From: Oscillospiraceae bacterium
Lineage (GTDB): Bacteria; Bacillota; Clostridia; Christensenellales; Aristaeellaceae
Length of the DNA: 12,492 nt
Assembly: GCA_031282605.1 (NCBI GenBank)
Contig: JAITDK010000042.1
Span: forward strand, 1-12,492
Reading direction: 5' to 3'
The notes under the pieces are model-generated. The model saw nothing but the letters and a program-made list of their open reading frames with translations. It was not told the origin of the DNA and searched no databases. This document shows positions 1 through 6,449 of the stretch, one piece after another; within the stretch, counting starts at the first letter, position 1; each line of letters begins with the position of its first letter. A program made the translations under genes and the position numbers.

Positions 1-240
1 GGCGGCGCGTCGGCGTATGGGGGCGTGGGCACGATAGGAGGCGCGCTGGTAGGCGGACTGATAATGGGGATCCTGAACAACGGCATGTCGATCATGGGAC
101 TCAAGACCGACACACAGCAGATGATAAAGCCGCTGGTGTTGCTGGCCGCCGTCGCGCTGGACGTGATCCCCAAACAGCGAGTGTTCGATCCGCTGCTAGA
201 CAGGATACGTTTGAGGAGACGCGTGAACGTGAGCGCCTGA
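1..240 (+). CDS. Sugar ABC transporter permease, C-terminal fragment (RbsC/XylH/MmsB-like)
   Basis: The frame is open from the first base, so only the last 79 residues of a larger protein are present. The fragment is rich in Gly and hydrophobic residues and holds the end of a membrane domain: GGALVGGLIMGILNNGMSIM, followed by a second hydrophobic stretch (LVLLAAVALDV) and a basic cytoplasmic tail. The ILNNGMSIMGL and KPLVLLAAVALDV pattern is typical of the last two helices of carbohydrate-uptake-2 family permeases, such as XylH or the multiple-monosaccharide permease MmsB. These permeases form the membrane channel of a ribose/xylose/galactose-type importer, with a periplasmic-type binding protein and an ATPase that would lie left of the window. 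The substrate cannot be read from this fragment. The family call is fairly sure; the subfamily is tentative. Confidence 0.8.
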   Translation, partial: GGASAYGGVGTIGGALVGGLIMGILNNGMSIMGLKTDTQQMIKPLVLLAAVALDVIPKQRVFDPLLDRIRLRRRVNVSA

Positions 241-277
241 ATATGGTTTATGTTATTTAGTACGGAGGTATAACGAT

Positions 278-787
278 ATGCTGCCCGAGATTCGCTTCAT
301 TACCGGACAGGAACGCAACAGCCAGATGGAGATAGTGATTGAGGACACGCTAGCGGAGGAGACTGATCCGCTGGCCGCGCTGGCCACGGTGGCTGCGTAT
401 ATATTCGCGTTTATGGAACGCTTGAACTGGGTCGGGTTCTATATCGCAAGGGGGGAGACTCTGGTGGTAGGGCCGTACCAGGGGCAGCCCGCGTGCGTGC
501 GAATACCGTTTGGAAAGGGCGTATGCGGCACGGTCGCGTCGGAACGCAGGGCCATACGAGTAGACGAGGTAGAAGCGTTCCCAGGGTACATATCGTGCGA
601 TTCGTCGACGCGCAGCGAACTGGTCGCGCCGATCCTCATCGGCGGCAAGCTGTTCGGCGTGCTTGATCTGGATAGTCCGGAACCGGCGCGATTCAGTGAG
701 GACGATCTGCGGATGATACAGCGCATAGCGAACCTGGTGGCAAAGGCCGTCGCCAAGTCCGCGGCGCTGGAGCCTGCGCTGGTATAG
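278..787 (+). CDS. msrC: Free methionine-(R)-sulfoxide reductase (GAF-domain fRMsr, YebR family)
   Basis: This 169-residue GAF-domain protein reduces free L-methionine-(R)-sulfoxide to methionine in the cytoplasm, a repair step against oxidative damage. The family signature is intact: LNWVGFYI at about 49-56, GPYQGQPACVRIPFGKGVCG at 65-84, FPGYISCDSSTRSE at 101-114 and GVLDLDSP at 127-134. The three cysteines used by the family are present at 73, 83 and 107, with the same spacing (10 and 24 residues) as Cys84/94/118 of the E. coli enzyme, so it should be catalytically competent. The ATG start follows a GGAGG at 264-268 with normal spacing. The gene begins 37 bases after the permease stop and may be read from the same transcript; I see no convincing promoter of its own. 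Length is normal for the family. Confidence 0.93.
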   Translation: MLPEIRFITGQERNSQMEIVIEDTLAEETDPLAALATVAAYIFAFMERLNWVGFYIARGETLVVGPYQGQPACVRIPFGKGVCGTVASERRAIRVDEVEAFPGYISCDSSTRSELVAPILIGGKLFGVLDLDSPEPARFSEDDLRMIQRIANLVAKAVAKSAALEPALV

Positions 788-825
788 CGTTGGTTTGGCG
801 AAGCGTAGATCGTTTTATCCATAGA

Positions 826-863
826 GGAAGCCCATCTGTCGCGGCGGCGACAGGCGGGCTTCC
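826..863. terminator. Strong hairpin between convergent genes, probable bidirectional terminator
   Basis: An 8-bp outer stem (826-833 with 856-863) encloses a 7-bp inner stem (836-842 with 847-853) and a 4-base loop. It lies midway between the stop of the methionine sulfoxide reductase gene (787) and the stop of the oppositely oriented oadA-like gene (909), the usual place for a shared terminator. Neither side has a real run of T, so it is not a textbook intrinsic terminator. Function is inferred from position and stem strength. Confidence 0.5.
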
Positions 864-904
864 CTTGCGATACGCGTGATCCGCGACGCTAAGGGGTCAA
901 GACG

Positions 905-938
905 CCGGTCAGATAGGAACCGCCTGACCGTCGGGCGT
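905..938 (-). other. Second inverted repeat overlapping the oadA-like stop codon
   Basis: CGGTCAG (906-912) pairs perfectly with CTGACCG (924-930) across an 11-base loop. Outside it ACGCC (902-906 region) can pair with GGCGT (934-938). The repeat spans the stop codon of the minus-strand oadA-like gene at 909-911. It could form an mRNA 3'-end hairpin ahead of the larger hairpin at 826-863, but it has no T tract and may be chance in GC-rich coding sequence. Confidence 0.25.
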
Positions 939-2300
939 GAGTCCCTCCAAGCGCAGCTTGGCCGCCTGGCGGTTCTCGAAGAAATTCAGCGCAACCTGCG
1001 GGAACAACGCGTAGCTTAGCGCGTCCTCGTCCTGCTCGGCGTATTGCTTTATCGCCTTGCGGTACTTATCCAGCTCGGGCGGGATGTCGTCCGCCGGACG
1101 CTTCGTGATCACCTTCTCGTCGCCGATTATCTTCTTACGCACGTCTTCGTTGACGGGCGCGGGCAATTGACCATACTCGCCCTTCATTAAGCCCTTGCTT
1201 TCCTTAGTCACTTGCCGATACCGCTCGCCGCCCAGTATATTCAGCGCCGCCTGGGTACCCACGATCTGGCTGGTCGGCGTCACCAACGGCGGGAACCCAA
1301 AGTCCTCGCGCACCCTCGGCACCTCGGCCAGCACGTCGTAGAATTTGTCGGATGCGTTCGCCTGCTTCAGCTGTCCGATTAGGTTGGACAGCATCCCGCC
1401 CGGCACTTGATACAGCAGCGTGTTCACGTCTACGCTTAGCACGCGCGGATCGAGCCAGCCTTCCTTCGTCAGCTCCGCCGCAACGCCCCGGAAGTGCTCC
1501 GCCGCCTTGCTGAGCTGCGCCATATCCAGGCCAGGATCGAACTCCGTGCCCTTAAGCGCCGCCGCCAGCGCCTCGGTCGCGGGCTGGCTGGTGCCGTTCG
1601 CCAGAGGCGAGAGGGCGGTGTCCACGATGTCCGCGCCAGCCTCGATGGACTTGAGCAGCGTCATGTCGCCCGTGCCCGTCGTGTTGTGCGTGTGCACGTG
1701 GATGGGCAGCTTGGTATTGGCCTTTAGCTTCTTAATAAGGCTGTGCGCGCCGTAGGGCAGCAGCAGGTTCGCCATGTCTTTGATGCAGATGACGTCTGCG
1801 CCCATATTCTCAATGCGTTTGGCTAGTTCGACGAAGTACTCCTCGGTATGCACCGGGCTGATCGTATAACTCATCGCGACCTCGGCTATACCGCCGTACT
1901 GCTTCGTCGCCTTGACCGCCGTCTCCATGTTGCGCAGGTCGTTCAGCGCGTCGAATGTGCGGATGATATCTATGCCGTTATCCAGCGACTTCTTGACGAA
2001 GTATTCGACTACATCGTCCGCGTAGTGCTTGTATCCCAGTATATTCTGACCGCGCAGCAACATCTGCAGCTTGGTGTTGGGCAAGCCTTTGCGCATTATG
2101 CGCAGCCGCTCCCATGGATCCTCGTTCAGGAACCGCAGGCAGCTGTCGAACGTCGCGCCGCCCCAGCATTCCAGCGCGTAGAACCCGGCTTTATCCAGAT
2201 ACTCGAACGCGGGGATCATCTGGTCGATCCGCATCCGCGTCGCGGCCTGGGACTGATGCGCGTCGCGCAGTATCGTATCTACAATCTTTACCTTGCTCAC
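909..2300 (-). CDS. oadA: Biotin-dependent carboxyltransferase, 5S/OadA/PycB type (no biotin domain)
   Basis: This 463-residue protein is the pyruvate/oxaloacetate-side carboxyltransferase, a metal-dependent TIM barrel that moves a carboxyl group between oxaloacetate and biotin. Motifs seen: DTILRDAHQS at 8-17, ECWGGATFD at 44-52, LLRGQN at 82-87, CIKDMANLL at 172-180, HVHTHNTTG at 201-209 and NGTSQPATE at 235-243. By alignment from memory with Vibrio OadA (Asp17, Lys178, His207, His209), the metal ligands are Asp13, carbamylated Lys174, His203 and His205, and the spacings fit. It ends at the conserved C-terminal domain and has no biotinyl domain, which is instead encoded by the gene 27 bases upstream. 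The start is GTG with a near-perfect GGAGGTGAT a few bases before. It is the last gene of a four-gene minus-strand operon. Alternative names are pyruvate carboxylase subunit B or transcarboxylase 5S; sequence alone does not decide. Confidence 0.93.
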   Translation of the reverse strand: MSKVKIVDTILRDAHQSQAATRMRIDQMIPAFEYLDKAGFYALECWGGATFDSCLRFLNEDPWERLRIMRKGLPNTKLQMLLRGQNILGYKHYADDVVEYFVKKSLDNGIDIIRTFDALNDLRNMETAVKATKQYGGIAEVAMSYTISPVHTEEYFVELAKRIENMGADVICIKDMANLLLPYGAHSLIKKLKANTKLPIHVHTHNTTGTGDMTLLKSIEAGADIVDTALSPLANGTSQPATEALAAALKGTEFDPGLDMAQLSKAAEHFRGVAAELTKEGWLDPRVLSVDVNTLLYQVPGGMLSNLIGQLKQANASDKFYDVLAEVPRVREDFGFPPLVTPTSQIVGTQAALNILGGERYRQVTKESKGLMKGEYGQLPAPVNEDVRKKIIGDEKVITKRPADDIPPELDKYRKAIKQYAEQDEDALSYALFPQVALNFFENRQAAKLRLEGLTPDGQAVPI

Positions 2301-2327
2301 TAGATCACCTCCGAGATATTACCTGGA

Positions 2328-2747
2328 TCATTGCAACACAACCAGCACGTCGTCGGTATTGACGCTCGCGCCCTTGGACACGACGACCTGGGCGACGACG
2401 CCGTCGCGGGACGAGACGATCTCGTTCTCCATCTTCATGGCCTCGAGTATGACCAGCGTCTCATGCCTCTTGACAGACTGCCCCGCCGATACCTTGACGC
2501 TGATAATCGTGCCCGGCATGGGGGACTTGATCAGCTCGCTGCCCGTAATAGGGGCGGCTGGAGCGGCTGGCGCGGCGGGTCTTGGGGCGGCGGCTGCCGC
2601 CGCAGGGGCTGCAACGGCGGGTGCGGGAATCGGAGCCGAAACCGGCGCTGAAATCGGAACCGGAATCGGAGCCGCCACGCCGCCGGTAGTTTCCTCGGCC
2701 TGTACCTGATACGTCTTGCCGTTGACGGTAATGTTAAATGTGCGCAT
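2328..2747 (-). CDS. Biotin carboxyl carrier protein (1.3S / MmdC-like)
   Basis: This 139-residue swinging-arm protein carries biotin between carboxyltransferase active sites. A short N-terminal segment (1-17; MRTFNITVNGKTYQV) is followed by a flexible Ala/Pro linker at about 24-68. A biotinyl domain fills 70-139, with the target motif EAMKMEN at 102-108 placing the biotinylated lysine at 105, and the conserved SPMPGTI at 75-81 upstream. Length and layout match decarboxylase gamma subunits and the 1.3S subunit of transcarboxylase. The ATG start has AGGAGG at 2755-2760. It sits 42 bases after the OadG-like gene and 27 bases before the oadA-like gene, so it is translated as part of the operon. 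A biotin ligase (BirA) is needed but not seen here. Confidence 0.95.
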   Translation of the reverse strand: MRTFNITVNGKTYQVQAEETTGGVAAPIPVPISAPVSAPIPAPAVAAPAAAAAAPRPAAPAAPAAPITGSELIKSPMPGTIISVKVSAGQSVKRHETLVILEAMKMENEIVSSRDGVVAQVVVSKGASVNTDDVLVVLQ

Positions 2748-2789
2748 AACCGTTCCTCCTATATCACATATACCCAGTTTAGCCGGATG

Positions 2790-3395
2790 TTAAACCATCC
2801 GGCTGTATACTTGTTCCTCGCGTCCGGCGCGGCTCCATGCCGTTGCGCTGGACGGCTTGCGGCGGACGCGTCGTACGAGCAGCGCTTCCGGAGGTGGCGC
2901 CGGTTCGGCGGCGGGCTGATCGACAGACCCCGCCTGCGTCATCATCGCGACGGCCGCGGCGATAACGACCGCGATGTCGGGATCATCCGCCGCAGCGAGC
3001 GTGAACACTCCTTCCGCATGCTTGGAGGCGTCTCCTTTTGCGGGGGTGGGGGTGGGGTTGATGGCGCGCACGTTTCTCGGCGCCTTGCCGCTTTCGGCGG
3101 ATGAATCGTTAACGGGGGACGGCGAAGGAGTCCCGCGCCTCATCTTAACCCGGTCAAGCAGCGTGAACACCGCCAGCAGCAGTACCACGAACGCGAGCAT
3201 CAGCAGCATGTTGCGGCCGTTCTGATCGGGAGCGACGATTATGGGGGGTTCGGACGTCGCCTCGATCCCCACCAACTCGATTGTTTTATTATCGGAGATA
3301 GATTCGGACGTAGGCTGTACGTACGGAGCGAACGTTACCGCCTCGATCGGCTGCGCCGCCGGTTCCGCCGTGACGTTGGCTTTATTGTTATCCAA
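2790..3395 (-). CDS. OadG/MmdD-like single-pass membrane subunit with unusual long tails
   Basis: The 201-residue protein has one clear membrane segment at about 62-80 (NMLLMLAFVVLLLAVFTLL), preceded by a 60-residue acidic, polar region and followed by a Ser/Pro/Thr-rich linker. A C-terminal part has DDPDIAVVIAAAVAMM at 137-152, VRRVRR at 174-179 and AWSRAGREEQVYSRM near the end. That C-terminal helix plus Trp/Gly-Arg tail recalls OadG or methylmalonyl-CoA decarboxylase delta subunits, which tether the carboxyltransferase to the membrane and bind the biotin partner. The start is TTG with AGGAGG at 3406-3411; the codon before it is a stop, so no longer form is possible. It begins 29 bases after the acyl-CoA carboxyltransferase stop. 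Usual OadG proteins are shorter (near 80-150 residues) with a brief N-terminus, so the 60-residue leader is odd. Family assignment rests on context plus weak similarity. Confidence 0.65.
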   Translation of the reverse strand: MDNNKANVTAEPAAQPIEAVTFAPYVQPTSESISDNKTIELVGIEATSEPPIIVAPDQNGRNMLLMLAFVVLLLAVFTLLDRVKMRRGTPSPSPVNDSSAESGKAPRNVRAINPTPTPAKGDASKHAEGVFTLAAADDPDIAVVIAAAVAMMTQAGSVDQPAAEPAPPPEALLVRRVRRKPSSATAWSRAGREEQVYSRMV

Positions 3396-3424
3396 TTATA
3401 TTGCGCCTCCTTCATCCGCTCGAA

Positions 3425-4834
3425 TCAAAGCGGCAGATTGCCGTGCTTCTTGGGCGGATTTTGATCGCGCTTGCCTTGCAGCATCTCCAGCGCGGAGATC
3501 AGCAGGCGTCGCGTGTCGGGGGGCTGGATAATGTCGTCGACCAAACCGAGTTTCGCGGCGTTCAGGCCGTCCGCTACGTTCGCCGTGTAATCGTCAATGA
3601 AGTCCCTGCGTGAAGCGTCGACGTCACCCTTGACCGCCGCCAGCTCATCCTTCTTGAACACCGCGACGGCGGCTTCCGGCGACAGCGGACTGATCACCGC
3701 GCCGGGCCACGCGTACGCCGCGTCGACGGACGCGCGACCGCCGAACGCGATGTACCCCGCGCCGATAGCGTTATGGGTAATAACGGTCAGCTTGGGCGTA
3801 GTGGACTCCGCCACTGCGTAGCTCAATTGCGCGACGGCCTTGATCGTATCGGTTTGATCGTCGGGCGAGGCGGCGGCGAGGCCGCCCGTGTTGATCAGCG
3901 ACACGACCGGTATATTGAAACAGTCGCACAGTCGGATAAACCGCGCGGCCTTGCGGCAGCCGTCGGCGCGCAGTTTGCCAGCAGCGGAGACGACGCCCGC
4001 CGCGCGCCCGCCGATCCGCCCCAATGTCGTCGTAACACTCGACGCGGACAGCGCGTACAGCGGCAAGGCGGAACCGGCGTCCAGCAGCGAGGCGATGATA
4101 GCGTCGGGATCGCCGGGATCCGCCGCGCTCAGTTCACGGTTGATGTCGGCGTCGCCGGTCAGGTCATCCTCGGGGGATTCAAGGCTGTTGTCGGGCAGCA
4201 GCGCTAGCAGCACGCGCGTCTTTGACAGCGCCTCGGTCTCATCCTTGGCGAGTATCGCAACGCCGCCACGCTTCGCGTGAGCCGCCGCGCCGCCCAATTC
4301 CTTTGCGGAGACCTGGTGAGGGAACAGGTTCAGTTCCTTCGCGGTCGCGCCTGGCCCGACTATCATCCACTGCGCGTCGGATTCGCTGGCGATCACCGCA
4401 TCCATCAAAGCGGGCAGCGCCGCGCCGATGCCCGAGCAATGACCCAGCACGACGCCGACCATCGGCACCGTGCCCGACATACGCGCGATTTGAGCGAATA
4501 TCTCGGCGTACGCGTTCATCGCGAGCGCGCCCTCTTCCAGCCGCGCGCCCGCGCTGTCACATAACCCCACAACTGGAGCGCCGCATGTATTGGCCAGCCT
4601 CATGATCTTGAGTATTTAGGCCGCGTGCGCGGTGTTCACCGCTCCGGCCTTTACGGATGGATCCTGCGCGAATATGTACACGGGCCGGGCGTTGACGGCG
4701 CCGTATCCGGTTACGACGCCCTCCGCGCCGCCGACTAACGCGTCCGTCTCGACAAAGCTGTTAGGATCGAGCAGCGCCCTGACACGCTTGCGCGCTATAG
4801 TCTCTTCGCGGGGAATAGGTTTTACCTGCGCCAT
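3425..4834 (-). pseudogene. Acyl-CoA carboxyltransferase (12S/MmdA/PccB-like) interrupted by one in-frame stop
   Basis: Read through, this is a single frame of 469 codons with a TAA at 4616-4618 (codon 73). Both sides belong to one carboxyltransferase: before the stop GVVTGYGAVNARPVYIFAQD, after it DSAGARLEEG (about 93-102), GHCSGIGAALPALMDAV (131-147), and THNAIGAGYIAFGGRA with AYAWPGAVISPLSPEA in the second crotonase-like domain. Such proteins transfer carboxyl between biotin and an acyl-CoA (propionyl/methylmalonyl-CoA in known relatives). The junction reads HAA-stop-ILKIM where relatives typically have HAAKI or HAKKI, so AAA to TAA in a lysine codon explains it. The start is ATG with GGAGG at 4844-4848. 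It lacks the usual 40-odd N-terminal residues and has divergent oxyanion-loop sequences, so the acyl-CoA substrate is unclear. The downstream ATG at 4603 has no ribosome binding site. A sequencing error is the main alternative to a true mutation. Confidence 0.82.
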
Positions 4835-4847
4835 AATTGGTCGCCTC

Positions 4848-4891
4848 CAATAGCCTGGCGTGCAATTGATCTAACGTACAACAGGCTATTG
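4848..4891 (-). promoter_or_regulatory. Perfect 10-bp inverted repeat at the start of the carboxylase operon transcript
   Basis: CAATAGCCTG (4848-4857) and CAGGCTATTG (4882-4891) are exact inverted copies separated by 24 bases. The distal arm begins 2 bases after the -10 element of the minus-strand promoter and covers the expected transcription start. The proximal arm ends where the GGAGG of the first gene begins (4844-4848). It can therefore act as a repressor operator or as an mRNA hairpin next to the ribosome binding site. No regulator gene is adjacent. Confidence 0.6.
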
Positions 4892-4893
4892 CC

Positions 4894-4922
4894 ATCTTAG
4901 ACCAATATGGTTACAATGTCAA
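4894..4922 (-). promoter_or_regulatory. Sigma-A type promoter of the carboxylase operon
   Basis: On the minus strand TTGACA (4922-4917), a 17-base spacer and TAAGAT (4899-4894) form a near-consensus vegetative promoter. The start of transcription is expected near 4887, giving a leader of about 50 bases before the ATG at 4834. The spacer contains CCATATTGG. The -35 lies within the region that would hold the divergent udp promoter. Confidence 0.7.
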
Positions 4923-4940
4923 TATTAGTGGTTATAGAAT
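4911..4940 (+). promoter_or_regulatory. Likely promoter of the udp-deoC operon, overlapping the divergent one
   Basis: TAGAAT (4935-4940) matches the -10 consensus at five of six positions. A weak -35 (TTACAA, 4911-4916) lies 18 bases upstream and overlaps the -35 of the opposite promoter at 4917-4922 by adjacency. The two transcripts therefore probably compete or share control. The -35 match is poor, so this is tentative. Confidence 0.4.
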
Positions 4941-4955
4941 AGGGGGCGGGCTCTT

Positions 4956-5729
4956 TTGGCTGATATGTCCGTTCAATACCATGTCGCGTTGAAAAAAGGC
5001 GATATAGGCCGCTACGTGCTGCTGCCGGGCGATCCGGGGCGGTGCGAGTCGATTGCGGCGCATTTTGACAATCCCAGGCGCGCGGCGTCCCATCGCGAGT
5101 ATACCACATACACGGGGACGCTGGACGGCGTGTCCGTATCCGTGACGTCGACCGGTATCGGCGGCGCGTCTACCGCCATCGCGGTGGAGGAATTGATCCG
5201 CTGCGGTGCTGATACGTTCATTCGGGTGGGCACTTGCGGCGGGATGCAGCCCGAGGTCGCGGCCAATGACGTAGTGATCGCTCAGGCCGCGATACGGTTC
5301 GACGGCACGTCGAAGGAATACATTCCGGTGGAATTCCCGGCGACGGCGCATTACGGGGTACTGCGCGCGCTGGATCAGGCGGCGGCCGCGTCGGGATACA
5401 ATACGCATATCGGAGTAGTGCAGTGTAAGGATTCGTTCTATGGCCAGCACGAACCGGAGCGTATGCCCGCGCGGGACATGCTGCTATCGAAGTGGCGGGC
5501 TTGGACGGAAGCCGGATGCCTGGCCAGCGAGATGGAGAGCGCGACGCTGTTCATACTGGGCAGCGTGCTGAAGGCGCGAACGGGCGCCGTGCTGATCGTC
5601 GCGGGGAATCAAGTCAACCGCAAGGGGCTGCCTGGCGTAGAGTTTCTCGGGCCGGAGCCTGCGATCAAGGTCGCCGTGGACGCACTGCGCATACTGATTA
5701 AGAACGACGGGTTAAAAACGACAGATTAA
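4956..5729 (+). CDS. udp: Uridine phosphorylase
   Basis: This 257-residue cytoplasmic enzyme splits uridine (and often other pyrimidine nucleosides) with phosphate into uracil and ribose-1-phosphate. Seen motifs: His9 (the E. coli His8 position), LLPGDPGR at 22-29 for phosphate binding, STGIGGAST at 65-73, FIRVGTCGGM at 88-97, KDSFYGQHEPERMP at 158-171 (the base-specificity loop with Gln and Arg), EMES at 192-195 for ribose, and AGNQVNRK at 216-223. The GQHEPERMP loop favours uridine phosphorylase over purine nucleoside phosphorylase. The TTG at 4956 is chosen because AGGGGG at 4941-4946 is 9 bases away; the ATG three codons later would be 18 bases away. It is followed by deoC after 33 bases, so the sugar product can be metabolised, consistent with a nucleoside catabolic operon. 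Confidence 0.93.
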   Translation: MADMSVQYHVALKKGDIGRYVLLPGDPGRCESIAAHFDNPRRAASHREYTTYTGTLDGVSVSVTSTGIGGASTAIAVEELIRCGADTFIRVGTCGGMQPEVAANDVVIAQAAIRFDGTSKEYIPVEFPATAHYGVLRALDQAAAASGYNTHIGVVQCKDSFYGQHEPERMPARDMLLSKWRAWTEAGCLASEMESATLFILGSVLKARTGAVLIVAGNQVNRKGLPGVEFLGPEPAIKVAVDALRILIKNDGLKTTD

Positions 5730-5750
5730 GAACGACAGATTAAGAACGAT
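5696..5750 (+). repeat. Short tandem duplication at the end of udp
   Basis: A 14-base unit, ACGACAGATTAAGA, occurs twice head to tail (5718-5731 and 5732-5745). The core GATTAAGAACGAC/T occurs three times (5696, 5724, 5738). The first unit holds the last codons and the TAA of udp, so the duplication shapes the C-terminus (KTTD) and lengthens the gap to deoC. Slipped-strand duplication is the simple explanation. Confidence 0.85.
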
Positions 5751-5762
5751 GGGAGACAGGTT

Positions 5763-6419
5763 ATGAGCGACAGGGACATCCTCTCCATGATCGACCACAC
5801 GCTGTTGGCGCAAACCGCCACGCCAGACCAGATCAAGACGCTCTGCGCGGAGGCCGCAAAACACCGCTTCGCGAGCGTCTGCATTCCACCGTGCTATGTC
5901 GAGACCGCGCTGGAAGCGTTGGACGCACTGGGTTCAACCGTGCCCGTTTGCACCGTCGCAGGTTTTCCGCTGGGATACGGCACGACGGAGAGCAAGCTGT
6001 TCGAGACGCGCCAGGCGATCGACCAAGGCGCGGCCGAGATCGATATGGTGATAAACGTCGGGAAGCTGCTGCGCGGCGACAATGATTATGTGCTCAACGA
6101 GATTCGCCTGCTGAAGCTAGAAGCGGGAGACAAGACGCTCAAGGTGATCATCGAAGCCTGTCTGCTGGATGAGGCGCACAAGCTCGTCGCGTGCGAACTG
6201 GTGACCCGCGCGGGTGCGGACTTCATTAAAACGTCAACCGGCTTCTCCACGGGCGGCGCGACGGTCGAGGATATAAAACTCATGCGCGCAAACGTCGGGT
6301 CCGGCGTCAAGGTGAAGGCCGCCGGCGGGATACGTACGGCGGAGTTTGCGCGCGAGTTAGTCGCCGCGGGCGCGGATCGCTTGGGCATGAGCGCGGCGGT
6401 GAAGGCGTTCGGGCTGTAG
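5763..6419 (+). CDS. deoC: Deoxyribose-phosphate aldolase
   Basis: This 218-residue class I aldolase cleaves 2-deoxy-D-ribose-5-phosphate to acetaldehyde and glyceraldehyde-3-phosphate, the last step of deoxynucleoside breakdown. The Schiff-base lysine is Lys156 in DFIKTSTGF (153-161). The supporting catalytic residues are Asp94 in EIDMVIN and Lys185 in VKVKAAGGIRT, matching Lys167, Asp102 and Lys201 of the E. coli enzyme in order and context. IDHTLL (10-15) and TVAGFPLGYG (64-73) are further family marks. Length is typical of the short Firmicute form. The ATG is preceded by a modest GGGAGA at 5751-5756. The gene is second after udp; the phosphopentomutase that would link the two steps is not in this window. 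Confidence 0.96.
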   Translation: MSDRDILSMIDHTLLAQTATPDQIKTLCAEAAKHRFASVCIPPCYVETALEALDALGSTVPVCTVAGFPLGYGTTESKLFETRQAIDQGAAEIDMVINVGKLLRGDNDYVLNEIRLLKLEAGDKTLKVIIEACLLDEAHKLVACELVTRAGADFIKTSTGFSTGGATVEDIKLMRANVGSGVKVKAAGGIRTAEFARELVAAGADRLGMSAAVKAFGL

Positions 6420-6449
6420 ATATCGCGTTAACGTCGCATTAGCATAGCA

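Noticed and set aside
3042..3057. Run of G blocks (5, 5 and 4 G) that could suggest a G-quadruplex
   Set aside because: It is the complement of Thr-Pro codons (PTPTP) in the linker of the OadG-like protein, and there is no fourth full G run.
4616..4618. Recoding of the stop (selenocysteine, pyrrolysine or reassigned code)
   Set aside because: The codon is TAA, which is not used for selenocysteine or pyrrolysine, and TAA also ends other genes here (for example udp), so reassignment is not supported.
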